From Microbacterium binotii (lineage in GTDB: Bacteria; Actinomycetota; Actinomycetes; Actinomycetales; Microbacteriaceae), in contig NZ_CP090347.1 of assembly GCF_021398715.1 (NCBI RefSeq), forward strand, positions 2,604,001 through 2,668,000: a stretch of DNA of 64,000 bases, in the 5' to 3' direction. Position numbers and translations under genes: made by a program. Within the stretch, counting starts at the first letter, position 1. Every line of letters begins with the position of its first letter. Shown in pieces: positions 8,320 to 16,655 of the stretch. Below the pieces are notes generated by a model. That model ran no database searches, was not told where the DNA came from, and saw nothing but the letters and a program-made list of their open reading frames with translations.

Positions 8320-9273
8320 TCAGAGCTTGCGCAGGAGCACCGTCTCGACGGCGTGCGAGGCGCCCTTGCGCAGCACGAGCGAGGCGCGGTGACGCGTGGG
8401 CAGCACGTTCTCGATGAGGTTCGGCAGGTTGATGCTGTTCCAGTAGTACGCGGCGCGCTCGCGCGCATCCTCGTCCGAGATGTCCGCGAGCCCGCGGAAG
8501 AACGAGTTCGGGTTGCTGAAGGCTGCGTCGCGCAGCGCCAGGAACCGGTCGGTGTACCAGCGCTGGATGTGCGCGGGGTCGGCATCCACATAGATCGAGA
8601 AGTCGAACAGGTCGCTCACCGCGACGTCGTGCGGAACGGGCGGCGGCTGCAGCACGTTGAGGCCTTCGACGATGAGGACGTCCGGCCGGTGCACGCTCGT
8701 GTGCGCGTCGGGGACGATGTCGTACCGCATGTGCGAGTAGTACGGCGCGTGCACCTCGGCGGCCCCCGACTTCACCGCCGTGAGGAACGCGATCAGCGCG
8801 CGGCGGTCGTAGGACTCGGGAAAGCCCTTGCGGTCCATCAACCCGCGCCGTTCCAGCTCCGCGTTGGGATAGAGGAAGCCGTCGGTGGTGACGAGCTCCA
8901 CGTGCGGCGTGCCCGGCCAGCGACTCACGAGCTCGCGCAGCAGCCGCGCGATCGTCGACTTCCCGACGGCGACGGAGCCGGCCACGCCGATCACGAACGG
9001 CGTGGTCTCGTCGGGCTCGCCCAGGAAGGTGCTCTCCTCCGCGCCGAGACGCTTCGTGGCGGAGGCCCGCAGAGACAGCAGCCGACTCAATGGCACATAC
9101 ACCTCGCGCACCTCGGTGACGTCGAGCATGTCGCCCAGGCCCCGCAGCTGCACGACCTCGGCCTCGGTCAGCGGCTGGTCCATGCCGCGGGCCAATCGCG
9201 CCCAGTCGGCGCGCTCGATCTCGCGGTACAGGGACTCGGCTGACGCCGCCGACAGGGTGGTCTCCTCTGGCAC
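8320..9273 (-). CDS. coaA: type I pantothenate kinase
   Basis: CoaA phosphorylates pantothenate, the committed step of CoA synthesis, and is usually feedback-inhibited by CoA. The 317-residue protein has Walker A GVAGSVAVGKST, the TTDGFLYPN and RKGFPESYD motifs and YYWNSINLPNL near the C-terminus, all typical of bacterial type I enzymes. The GTG at 9273 fits a leaderless start (TACGAT six bases upstream); an in-frame start at 9297 lies upstream of that box. The gene stands alone, with a terminator upstream that isolates it from the surface-protein operon. Confidence 0.95.
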   Translation of the reverse strand: MPEETTLSAASAESLYREIERADWARLARGMDQPLTEAEVVQLRGLGDMLDVTEVREVYVPLSRLLSLRASATKRLGAEESTFLGEPDETTPFVIGVAGSVAVGKSTIARLLRELVSRWPGTPHVELVTTDGFLYPNAELERRGLMDRKGFPESYDRRALIAFLTAVKSGAAEVHAPYYSHMRYDIVPDAHTSVHRPDVLIVEGLNVLQPPPVPHDVAVSDLFDFSIYVDADPAHIQRWYTDRFLALRDAAFSNPNSFFRGLADISDEDARERAAYYWNSINLPNLIENVLPTRHRASLVLRKGASHAVETVLLRKL

Positions 9274-9285
9274 CCGCCCATCGTA
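9274..9285 (-). promoter_or_regulatory. leaderless -10 box of coaA
   Basis: TACGAT (9285-9280) is six bases before the GTG start, identical to the glmS box. No Shine-Dalgarno sequence is seen. Confidence 0.5.
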
Positions 9286-9303
9286 GTGGCGACGCACCGA
9301 CGC

Positions 9304-9338
9304 AACGATGCCCCGGCCGCTCTCGCCGGGGCATCGTT
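9304..9338 (-). terminator. terminator after the thioredoxin-like surface-protein gene
   Basis: A perfect 14-bp stem (9304-9317 with 9325-9338) has a 7-base loop and lies seven bases after the stop at 9346. It lacks a long T-tract but is the only strong hairpin between this operon and coaA. Confidence 0.7.
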
Positions 9339-9345
9339 GGGCGGG

Positions 9346-11379
9346 TCAGGCGGAGCGTCGACGCCGAATCGTGAGTGATGCGACACCCGCGAGCAGCAAC
9401 GCACCACCGAGGACACCGAGTGCGACCGGTGCCTCGCTGCCGGTGGCCGCAAGCGCCGCGGGCGCCGACGTGATCGTGACAGCGGCGCGCGCGATCTCGA
9501 CGCCGTCGACGAGCACGACGACCGCGTGCGCACCGGCGGGCGTCGCCGTCGGGACGACGGCCTGCAGACGGAAGCTGCCGTCGGCGGCGACGTCGTCGGT
9601 GCCCAGCGTCTGCGGCACGGAGTGCAGCTCGACGGTCACCCTGGTGTCGGCGGGGAGATGGGCCCCGGTGACCACGATGCTCCCGCCCGGACGAAGATCC
9701 CCCGTCACCGTCACGGTCGGCTCGAGCACCGGCTCCGGGCTCGGAGCCGCGTCCGCGACCGTGACGACCGAGGCGGCCGACGTGGTCGCCCCCACCGCAT
9801 TCACAGCGCTCACGGTCACGTTGTGCGCTCCGGGAGTCACGTCGCGCAGCGTCAGCGTGGTCACCTCGGGCGCCACCTCGATCGGCTCTGCGCGGTCGAG
9901 GCTCACGCCGTAGGCGGTGATCGGCGAGCCGCCGTCGAACGGTGCCACCCAGCTGACCGTGATGTCACGCCCGGAAACAGTCGCCGACGGCGCGGCGGGC
10001 GCGTACGGCGCGGTCGCCGCCGGCGGCTGCTCGTCGTCCGCGAAGAAGAGGTCGATCTTCGCGACCGCCTCGTCCGCGAAGGCCCAGTTTGCAGCCTGAC
10101 GAGCCGGCCACGCCTCCTCGGTGACGTTGTTCGGGCGCTTGCCGGGAAGGCCTGCCACCCACCAATACTCGGTCATGTACTCGGTGAACGAGCCGTCGCC
10201 GTTGTCCCGGATCCAGTCGTCCACGATTCCGCCCCGGTCCTTGTCGTAACGGACCAGATAGGGCACCTGAAGCTTCTGCGCCGTGGCGCGCGCGACGGTC
10301 GTATCGCCGCCCGGGTAGTAGTCGACCCGCTGACCGGCACCCGCCGCCGGCACGTACTGCGTACGCAGCACGGGGAAGTGCTCCGCCACGAGGTCGCCGT
10401 ACAGGTGCGCGAAGGCGGAGTTCGTGTCGCGGATGTGCGCCTGCCCACCGCTCCAGCCGTCCAATCGCAGATCGAACACGTAGACGGTCTTGTCATCGGA
10501 TGCGGCGGCCGCCCGGTCGATCTGGCTGATGACGGCACGGGTGTTGTGGCACCACGTGCCGCCGAACAGGATGACGTGTTCGCCATCGGATTCGAGGAGA
10601 TGCACGAGCTCCGGGTAGGTCATCGACTGCAAGGCGAACCCGTCGCTGTCCTCGCCCGTGAAGATGTCTCCGCCGTACAGGCTGGCATCGGCGTACGTCG
10701 CGGAGTGCCGCGCGTTCACGGCGTTCGAGAAGAACTCGAACGAACTCTGCGTGTCGGCCCCGCCGTCGCCGAGACCGTCGAACACCTGCGCCACCTGGGC
10801 GCGGTACCCCGCGACGTCGGCGTCATCGTCGAGCCCGGCGGCGCTCACCGTGCCGCCGAGCGAGGTGACGATGCGGTCCTCGGCACCGCCGATCGTGTGG
10901 TCCTTGTCGTAGACGAACAGGTAGGGGTCCGTCGTGGGCACTCCGAACTGGGGCGTCGTGTCCTTGTTGAGGAAATTCGTCGTCAGGCGCGGATAGAGCG
11001 CGGCGAGCTCCGCATTGCCGGTCGTGCGGATGTCGAGGCTGTCGCCGTCGAGCCGCGGGTCGAACACGTAGACCTCGTCGACACCGTATTCGGCGGCGAC
11101 CGCGTCGATGTGCGTCGCTGCGGCGGCGATGGTCGCATCCTCCGGCCCGCCGATGAGGAACGCGAAGCGCCCCGACGAATTGAGCAGACTCTCGAAACGC
11201 TCGAAGGTGACCGGGGTCAGCACGGAGCCCTCGCGGAGCCCCGGAATCGTGTCGGCGAAGTAGTCGAGGGCGCCACTCGGAGTCGGTGCCGCGTGAGCGG
11301 CGGGTGTGATGGCGACGGCGCCGCCGAGGCCGATGGATGCGGCCACGAGGGCGGCCGCGAACCTGCGAGGTCTGGTCAT
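9346..11379 (-). CDS. LAxTG-anchored surface protein with duplicated thioredoxin-like domain
   Basis: The 677-residue protein has a signal peptide ending AHA-A, two related thioredoxin-like units, an Fn3 domain (about 445-540), an Ig-like stalk (about 545-635), and a sorting signal LAATG plus a hydrophobic span and RRRR tail. The second unit has ILFGGTWCHNTR with a single active-site-like Cys277. The first has FLIGGPEDAT at the matching position and no Cys, while both continue with a YVFDxRLDG strand. So one unit looks like a single-cysteine thioredoxin fold and the other a degenerate copy. The ATG has AAGGAA eight bases upstream. It is the last gene of the symporter operon; function is inferred only as extracellular thiol or redox chemistry. 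Confidence 0.75.
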   Translation of the reverse strand: MTRPRRFAAALVAASIGLGGAVAITPAAHAAPTPSGALDYFADTIPGLREGSVLTPVTFERFESLLNSSGRFAFLIGGPEDATIAAAATHIDAVAAEYGVDEVYVFDPRLDGDSLDIRTTGNAELAALYPRLTTNFLNKDTTPQFGVPTTDPYLFVYDKDHTIGGAEDRIVTSLGGTVSAAGLDDDADVAGYRAQVAQVFDGLGDGGADTQSSFEFFSNAVNARHSATYADASLYGGDIFTGEDSDGFALQSMTYPELVHLLESDGEHVILFGGTWCHNTRAVISQIDRAAAASDDKTVYVFDLRLDGWSGGQAHIRDTNSAFAHLYGDLVAEHFPVLRTQYVPAAGAGQRVDYYPGGDTTVARATAQKLQVPYLVRYDKDRGGIVDDWIRDNGDGSFTEYMTEYWWVAGLPGKRPNNVTEEAWPARQAANWAFADEAVAKIDLFFADDEQPPAATAPYAPAAPSATVSGRDITVSWVAPFDGGSPITAYGVSLDRAEPIEVAPEVTTLTLRDVTPGAHNVTVSAVNAVGATTSAASVVTVADAAPSPEPVLEPTVTVTGDLRPGGSIVVTGAHLPADTRVTVELHSVPQTLGTDDVAADGSFRLQAVVPTATPAGAHAVVVLVDGVEIARAAVTITSAPAALAATGSEAPVALGVLGGALLLAGVASLTIRRRRSA

Positions 11380-11415
11380 CTGTGTTCCTTCTTCGGAGTC
11401 GTCGTACGGGAGATG

Positions 11416-12285
11416 TCAATCGGCGGTCGCGACGGCGTGGCGCCGGCGGAGCCACCACAGGAGCGAACCGCCGCCGGCGGCGAGGAGGAGCACGACCGCG
11501 GCGATGCCGCCGGCGACCGGCGCCGCATCCGTCTCGTTCGACGCCGACGAGGCGTGGAGCACCGATGCGCTCGCACTCGGCGTCGGGGTCGCCGAGGCGG
11601 AGATGACGATGCCGGCGACGGCCGCGGTGGGCTCGGAGTCGCCGAGCGCATTGGTCGCGTAGAGCTGGGCCTCGTATTCGCCGGGGCCGAGCGTGATCTC
11701 GTACGATGTCGCATCGGCGCCGACCGCCAACGGGGTGCCGTGATTGATGACGAGCTTGTAGCCCGTGAGCGCCGACCCGCCGTCGGCCGGGGCGCTCCAC
11801 GTGAGCGACAGCACACGGCCCGACACCGACGACGCCAGCCCGCCGGGAGCGGCGGGCACCGTCGCGGCGACGGCACCCGTCGCCGGCACCGTACCCGACG
11901 GCGCCCCGGAGTTGCTCGCCTTGCTGCCCGAATCGTTCTGCGTGGCGACCCCGGGCTGAGCCGGTTGGGGTTGAGCGGGCTGCGGTTGAGCGGGCTGCGG
12001 TTGAGCGGGCTGCGCGGGTTCGGGCTGCTGCGGGGGTGTCACGCCTCCGCCGGACACCGCTGGCGGCGCCGCTTCAAGAGTGGAGTCGTACGGCCAGCCC
12101 CCGATCGCGTCGCAGGCGTTCGGGTCGAAGTTGATCGAGCACAGATCGCAGACGTCTCCGGCCGCGTGCGCCGGCTGCGCAACGACGATGGGGGCGACGA
12201 GGACGACTCCGGTCAGAACGAGCGCTGTCGCCCAGCCCCGGGATCGCACCCGCAGGAGATCGATGAGTGGATGTTTCGCTGTCAT
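11416..12285 (-). CDS. membrane-anchored Fn3 protein with CxxC motif and PAQPQ repeats
   Basis: The 289-residue protein has a signal peptide ending AHA-A, then a short Cys-containing segment with CDLC (Cys46 and Cys49) and Cys58, a Pro/Gln/Ala spacer of repeated QPAQP units, an Fn3 domain (about 140-230), and a C-terminal span followed by RRRH without an LPxTG-type motif. The ATG at 12285 has GAGGA five bases upstream and overlaps the symporter stop as ATGA. Its Fn3 domain closely resembles that of the downstream protein (SGR, W-APxDGGS). I do not recognise the N-terminal Cys segment. Confidence 0.7.
   Translation of the reverse strand: MTAKHPLIDLLRVRSRGWATALVLTGVVLVAPIVVAQPAHAAGDVCDLCSINFDPNACDAIGGWPYDSTLEAAPPAVSGGGVTPPQQPEPAQPAQPQPAQPQPAQPQPAQPGVATQNDSGSKASNSGAPSGTVPATGAVAATVPAAPGGLASSVSGRVLSLTWSAPADGGSALTGYKLVINHGTPLAVGADATSYEITLGPGEYEAQLYATNALGDSEPTAAVAGIVISASATPTPSASASVLHASSASNETDAAPVAGGIAAVVLLLAAGGGSLLWWLRRRHAVATAD
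11971..12014. repeat. 15-base tandem repeat coding for QPAQP units
   Basis: TTGAGCGGGCTGCGG occurs at 11971 and 11986 and again, lacking its last base, at 12001; a degenerate unit precedes it at 11956. The period keeps the frame, so copy-number change would alter only spacer length. Confidence 0.85.
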
Positions 12286-13826
12286 GGAGTCCTCGATGCT
12301 CGGGAGACGGGTGGGATCTCGCACTGGCCGATGAGCGCGTCGTCGGGCAGTGGGATGGCTTCGGTTTCGGCGCCCGACTGGCGCGCGCTGGCGCGTGTGG
12401 GGGCGACCGGCACGGTCTCGGTGGGCGCGTCGAGCACCGCCGTATCGGCGGCCGGCACGGAGGAGCCGGCGGCCTCCGCGCGCGCTCCCGGACGCCGGTC
12501 TCCGGGCGATGCTCGGAAGACGGCGTCATCGAGCACGCCACGGCGACGAGCGACGATCGTCGCCACTGTCGCCGCGGCGCTGACGTTGGCCATCGTGCTC
12601 GCGGTTCCCGCTACGGCGCTGATGGGCACGAGGATGACGAGGATCTCGACGGGCAGACCCACGGCGGTGAGCACCGCCGTGGCCGTGATGATGGCGGTTC
12701 CCGGTACACCAGCCGTGCCGAGCGACACGAGCAGGCACAGGGCGGCGAGCACGAGATAGTCGGTCAGCGAGTAGTCGATGCCGAGAACGTTGATGGAGAA
12801 GACGGCGACGATGATCGGCCAGATGCCTGCGCATCCTGGCATGCCGATCGTGGTGCCGACGGGCGCGGCGAACGCCGCGACGTCCTCCGGTACTCCCACC
12901 TTGCGCACGAGGGTGGGGATCGTGATCGGCAACGTGCCGACGCTCGACTGCGTGGTGAATGCGGTGTACTGCGCGGGGGTGAGCAGGCGGAACCAGCGGA
13001 GGGGATTCACATCCGCCACGAGCCGCAGCAGGAGCCCGTTGACCACGTAGGCGTCGAAGAAGGTCACGGCGAACGCCACGATCAGCACCGCGAGCAGTGA
13101 CAGAACAGTGTCGATCCGTATCAGGGCGACGGCCGTCGTCGAGGCCACGAGTGCCAGCACCGCGTAGGGCGTCAGCTCCACGACGAAGCCCACCGCGGTC
13201 ATGACGACCTTCTTCGTTCCGTCGACCACGTCCTTGAATGCGCGAAGCTGCGGATCCTCGCGATGCGAGGCGACGATCCACGCCACGGCCAGGACGAGGG
13301 CGAAGAGGATGATCGGCACGATGTTGTTGCCGACGAAGTCTCCGGCCAGGTTCGCGGGGAACAGCCCCAGCAGGACGTCGTCGAGAGGCCGGAGCAGACC
13401 CGTCAGGGAGTCGGCGCCGCTCTGCGCGAGATCGAGCTGCACGCCTTTGCCCAGTCCGATCGTCAGCACGACAGCGAGTGTCAGGACGATCGCGATGGCG
13501 TTCGTCGCGAGCAGCCACAGCGTGCTCGAGAGCCCGATCGTGCGCAGCTTCGCGACAGAGCCGAGGGAGGTCACACTGGAGAGCACGGAGATGAAGATCA
13601 GCGGGGCCACGACTGCAGTGATCAGCTGCACGTAGATGTCGCCGAGGAACTCGACATACGAGAGGTGACCGCCGAAGGCGGCACCGACACCGACACCGAG
13701 TAGCAGCGCGATCAGCACCAGGCTCGTGAACCCCAAGCCGCGTCGACGGAGCACGACGAGCCCCCCGAAAGCGACGAGCACGAGGCCCAGGGAGACCGCG
13801 GCGAGCGGGTCGAAGTCAGCGAGCAT
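12282..13826 (-). CDS. dicarboxylate/amino acid:cation symporter, L-cystine (TcyP)-like
   Basis: The 514-residue DAACS-family carrier has multiple membrane spans, the hairpin motif QSSVGTLPITI and a second hairpin with GTTIGMPGCAG. The GCAG form is characteristic of TcyP/YdjN-type cystine carriers rather than glutamate carriers, which have GTTINMDGTA. A cytoplasmic tail of about 75 residues after the last span is unusually long. RBS GAGG lies seven bases before the ATG. It heads a three-gene operon whose other two products are surface proteins with Cys motifs, which fits a thiol or disulfide substrate; that link is inference. Confidence 0.85.
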   Translation of the reverse strand: MLADFDPLAAVSLGLVLVAFGGLVVLRRRGLGFTSLVLIALLLGVGVGAAFGGHLSYVEFLGDIYVQLITAVVAPLIFISVLSSVTSLGSVAKLRTIGLSSTLWLLATNAIAIVLTLAVVLTIGLGKGVQLDLAQSGADSLTGLLRPLDDVLLGLFPANLAGDFVGNNIVPIILFALVLAVAWIVASHREDPQLRAFKDVVDGTKKVVMTAVGFVVELTPYAVLALVASTTAVALIRIDTVLSLLAVLIVAFAVTFFDAYVVNGLLLRLVADVNPLRWFRLLTPAQYTAFTTQSSVGTLPITIPTLVRKVGVPEDVAAFAAPVGTTIGMPGCAGIWPIIVAVFSINVLGIDYSLTDYLVLAALCLLVSLGTAGVPGTAIITATAVLTAVGLPVEILVILVPISAVAGTASTMANVSAAATVATIVARRRGVLDDAVFRASPGDRRPGARAEAAGSSVPAADTAVLDAPTETVPVAPTRASARQSGAETEAIPLPDDALIGQCEIPPVSRASRTP

Positions 13827-13854
13827 CAGGAACCTCTGGGTCGGGGATGCCGCG

Positions 13855-13860
13855 AACCTA
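13855..13860 (-). promoter_or_regulatory. -10 box of the symporter operon
   Basis: TAGGTT within GTTGATAGGTTCGC lies 28 bases before the ATG, giving a short 5' leader with its own GAGG site. Thirteen bases (TTGATAGGTTCGC) are identical to the promoter at 520-532. Confidence 0.45.
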
Positions 13861-13984
13861 TCAACGCCCTAAGAGATCACTATGAGCGCGTCACGACGTG
13901 ACATCGGGTGACGGCGGATGACGACACGCATTGACGCACCGGCGCGGCGTTGCCCCTCGCAGCGCGCGCAAAGCCGGACGCCGC

Positions 13985-13996
13985 TACTCTCATCGG
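13985..13996 (+). promoter_or_regulatory. leaderless -10 box of the Ppx/GppA gene
   Basis: TACTCT (13985-13990) is followed by six bases and the GTG start. There is no ribosome-binding site. Confidence 0.5.
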
Positions 13997-14929
13997 GTGC
14001 GGCTCGGAGTTCTCGACATCGGTTCCAACACCGTGCATCTGCTCGTCGCGGATGCACACCCCGGCGGAAGGCCTCTCGCGACGACGAGTCACCGCACCGT
14101 CCTGCGCCTCATGCGCTACCTCACCCCCACGGGCGCGATCAGCGAAGAAGGCGTGCGCGCGCTCGAGGATGCGGTCGCCGAGGCGCGGGAGACGGCGCGG
14201 CGCGAGGGCGTCGCGGAGCTGCTCGCGACAGCGACCTCCGCGGTGCGCGACGCCACCAACGGCGAGCTCGTCATCGCGCGGATCGAGGAGGCGCTCGGCC
14301 AGCCTCTCCAGGTGCTCGGCGGGGAGGACGAGGCGCGCTTCACGTTCCTCGCAGTCCGGCGCTGGCTCGGCTGGTCGGCGGGCCAGATCCTGCTGTTCGA
14401 CATCGGCGGCGGCTCGTTGGAGATCGCCGCCGGTTCCGACGAGCTTCCCGAGCGCGCCGCATCCGTTCCTCTCGGCGCCGGTCGGATGACCGTCGGCTAC
14501 CTCCCCGAGGATCCTCCGGGAGAGGAGGCGGTCGAGCGCCTGCGGGCGCACGCCGCGGAGGTGCTCTCCCCCGTGGCGGCCGGGTTCCAGGCACTGCCGC
14601 GACCCGACCACGTGGCCGGGTCGTCGAAGGCCATCCGTTCGCTCGCCCGGCTCGCGGGCTATCCGGCGCCGGGGTGGTCCGGGAGCGAACGGCTGCTCCT
14701 GCCGCGGCAGGCGCTGGGTTCCTGGATCCCGCGCCTGGCGCGCCTGCCCGCCAGTGCACGCCAGGAGCTCCCGGGAATCACCCCCGATCGCACGTTCCAG
14801 ATCGTCGCGGGCGCGGTCGTGCTCCACACCGCGATGCGCACGCTGGACATCGACGAGCTCGAGGTGAGCCCGTGGGCGCTGCGCGAGGGCGTGCTGCTGC
14901 GCTACATCGAGGCCATGGCCTGGGGCTGA
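13997..14929 (+). CDS. Ppx/GppA phosphatase family protein
   Basis: The 310-residue protein is an exopolyphosphatase or pppGpp phosphohydrolase of the ASKHA fold. It has the N-terminal DIGSNTVHLLV motif, ATSAVRDATNG, and the second phosphate loop FDIGGGSLEIA. It lacks the C-terminal HD-like domain of long enzymes, as do most actinobacterial Ppx proteins. The GTG at 13997 places DIGSN at residue 6 and is supported by a leaderless promoter; upstream in-frame codons are Arg-rich and unlike the family. Whether polyphosphate or pppGpp is the substrate cannot be told from sequence alone. Confidence 0.9.
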   Translation: MRLGVLDIGSNTVHLLVADAHPGGRPLATTSHRTVLRLMRYLTPTGAISEEGVRALEDAVAEARETARREGVAELLATATSAVRDATNGELVIARIEEALGQPLQVLGGEDEARFTFLAVRRWLGWSAGQILLFDIGGGSLEIAAGSDELPERAASVPLGAGRMTVGYLPEDPPGEEAVERLRAHAAEVLSPVAAGFQALPRPDHVAGSSKAIRSLARLAGYPAPGWSGSERLLLPRQALGSWIPRLARLPASARQELPGITPDRTFQIVAGAVVLHTAMRTLDIDELEVSPWALREGVLLRYIEAMAWG

Positions 14930-14971
14930 TCGCCCATAGCCCGCATGGCCGGGGCGACCATAGACTGACCG

Positions 14972-15016
14972 CCGTGATCCGCGGGGGGTCATCTGCACCC
15001 GGCCCGCGGATCACGG
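14972..15016. promoter_or_regulatory. 14-bp inverted repeat between ppx-like and TetR genes
   Basis: CCGTGATCCGCGGG pairs perfectly with CCCGCGGATCACGG across 17 bases. It could be a terminator for the upstream gene or an operator for the TetR protein starting 70 bases later. There is no T-tract, so I cannot decide. Confidence 0.55.
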
Positions 15017-15086
15017 TACCGACGTCCCCCCATTGGCGGCCGCCGTCAACTCGAGAGCAGGACCTTCCGTCGGTAGGAACGAAAAT

Positions 15087-15929
15087 ATGCCAACTCAGGA
15101 CGAACAACAAGACTCTGGACGCAGAGTCCATAACGATTCGTCACAGACGGGCCGCGCGCGACGCATCCCTCGTGACGAGCTTCGCCGTCGCGTTCTGGAT
15201 GCGGCGGCCGACCTGCTCGCGGACGGTGCCGTGAGCGTGGGGCTGCATCAGCTCAACATGGAAGAGCTCATCCGGCGCGTCGGTGTGCCGCGAAGCTCGG
15301 CGTTCGCGGCGTTCGGCGGCAAGGACCAGCTGCTCTCCGCGTTGATGCTGCGCCTGCTGGAGCCGCGCGGGCCGCATCCGATCGGCTACTCCGCCGCCAC
15401 CATCCAGATCGCGACCGCGGTCTTCGAGCAGTATGCGGACCACCTGGTCGATGCGAAGGGTGAGCCCGACCCCGTCGGCATCGAGCGGGTTCTGAAAGAG
15501 TCCGTGCGCCGAGCCATCGGACAGAACGTGCTCGACACGATGGCCTCCACCGAGTGGAAGAACTACATGGCGCTCTCCGTTTCGGTGAGCTCGCTTCCCG
15601 CCGACCAACAGGCGGAGGTGCGCCGTGCGCTCGCGGCGAGCGAGACCCGATTCCTTGCGGAGATCGCCGACATCTATCAGCGGGTCCTCGCCCGCGTGGA
15701 GCGGGAGCCGGTTCCCGGAGTCACCTGGCTGCAGATCGCCGCGGCCGGAGCATCGCTCATCGAGGGCATGGCCAGCAAGCGTCTCGTCGGTATCGAAGGA
15801 ATCGACGACGTCGTGCTGCGCGAAGGCATCGACGGCGAAGAGGTCCCGTGGGAGCTGCCCGCACTGGCGTTCTGGTCGCTGCTCATGGGCCTGACCCGTG
15901 CCGTGGGAGAACCCCGTCATACGGCCTGA
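15087..15929 (+). CDS. TetR/AcrR-family transcriptional regulator
   Basis: The 280-residue protein has a long hydrophilic lead (first 35 residues), then a helix-turn-helix: RRVLDAAADLLADGAV, MEELIRRVGVPRSSAFAAFGGKDQLLSAL. The FGGKDQL segment matches the TetR FxxKxxL signature. The C-terminal ligand domain of about 190 residues is longer than usual and not assignable. ATG 15087 has AGGAA eight bases upstream and is preferred to one at 15033. Neighbours give no clear target; the inverted repeat at 14972-15016 is a candidate autoregulatory site. Confidence 0.8.
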   Translation: MPTQDEQQDSGRRVHNDSSQTGRARRIPRDELRRRVLDAAADLLADGAVSVGLHQLNMEELIRRVGVPRSSAFAAFGGKDQLLSALMLRLLEPRGPHPIGYSAATIQIATAVFEQYADHLVDAKGEPDPVGIERVLKESVRRAIGQNVLDTMASTEWKNYMALSVSVSSLPADQQAEVRRALAASETRFLAEIADIYQRVLARVEREPVPGVTWLQIAAAGASLIEGMASKRLVGIEGIDDVVLREGIDGEEVPWELPALAFWSLLMGLTRAVGEPRHTA

Positions 15930-15948
15930 GCGCATCCGGGTGAGCCGA

Positions 15949-15954
15949 TAAGAT
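15949..15954 (+). promoter_or_regulatory. -10 box of the response regulator/histidine kinase operon
   Basis: TAAGAT within GATAAGATACG gives a predicted start near 15961 and a leader of about 50 bases ending in an AAGGAA ribosome-binding site. Confidence 0.45.
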
Positions 15955-16013
15955 ACGGGGGCGCCCATCCCCACCATCCGTGCGCACACCCATCTGTCTG
16001 CGAAGGAACACCC

Positions 16014-16655
16014 GTGGCGAGACTGCGCATCGCACTCGTCGAGGACCAGCCCCTCTACCGCGACATGCTCGTGGGTCTCCTCCGCGCCGTCCCGGACTTC
16101 GACCTCGTCGTCGCCGCCGGCTCCGCTGCGGAGACCGCCGCCTTCCCCCGCGATCTCGACATCGCGCTGCTGGACATCACCCTCCCCGACGGCGACGGCA
16201 TCGAGGTGGGCCGTCGGCTGCAGGAGCGCCAGAGCTCCCTGTCGATCGTGCTGCTGTCGGCCGTGGACCGCCTCAACACCCTGCTCGACGTGCCGGAAGA
16301 GCAACGCCGCCGATGGAGCTATCTCTCCAAGACCTCCGCGCTGTCGGCGCCGTCGCTCGTCTCCGCCCTCCGCGCAAGTGCGGGAGGGCGCAGCGTGCTC
16401 GATCGTGAGCTCGTCGAGCGTCGCCGCGCGCGCCCGCGCGGTCGCCTCGCGGGCCTCAGCAACCGTCAATTCGAAGTGCTCACACTCCTGGCCGAGGGGT
16501 TGACGAACACCGCCATCGCCCGCCGCCTCAGTCTCGCCGACCGCTCCGTCGACAACCACGTCAACGCCGTCTACAGCGCCCTGGGCCTCGGCGGGGACGC
16601 CGAGCGCAACCCCCGCGTGAGCGCCGTGCGCATCTTCCTCGAGGAGAGCGCGTGA
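16014..16655 (+). CDS. NarL/FixJ-type response regulator
   Basis: The 213-residue protein has a receiver domain with Glu10-Asp11, phosphoacceptor Asp54 (LLDITLPDGDG), the switch Ser and Lys (SKTSA), and a LuxR-type helix-turn-helix (GLSNRQFEVLTLLAEGLTNTAIARRLSLADRSVDNHVNAVYSAL region). AAGGAA lies seven bases before the GTG start. The C-terminal end is a little longer than usual (GGDAERNPRVSAVRIF). Its stop overlaps the sensor kinase start as GTGA, so they form a cognate pair. The controlled genes are unknown. Confidence 0.93.
   Translation: MARLRIALVEDQPLYRDMLVGLLRAVPDFDLVVAAGSAAETAAFPRDLDIALLDITLPDGDGIEVGRRLQERQSSLSIVLLSAVDRLNTLLDVPEEQRRRWSYLSKTSALSAPSLVSALRASAGGRSVLDRELVERRRARPRGRLAGLSNRQFEVLTLLAEGLTNTAIARRLSLADRSVDNHVNAVYSALGLGGDAERNPRVSAVRIFLEESA

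Noticed and set aside
11971-12014. Short direct repeats considered as a CRISPR-like array
   Set aside because: The repeats are contiguous 15-base units without spacers, in frame with a Pro/Gln/Ala protein linker.
9526-12759. A 1,077-codon open frame on the plus strand
   Set aside because: It crosses three genes on the other strand and their overlaps, has no domains and is a GC-rich shadow.
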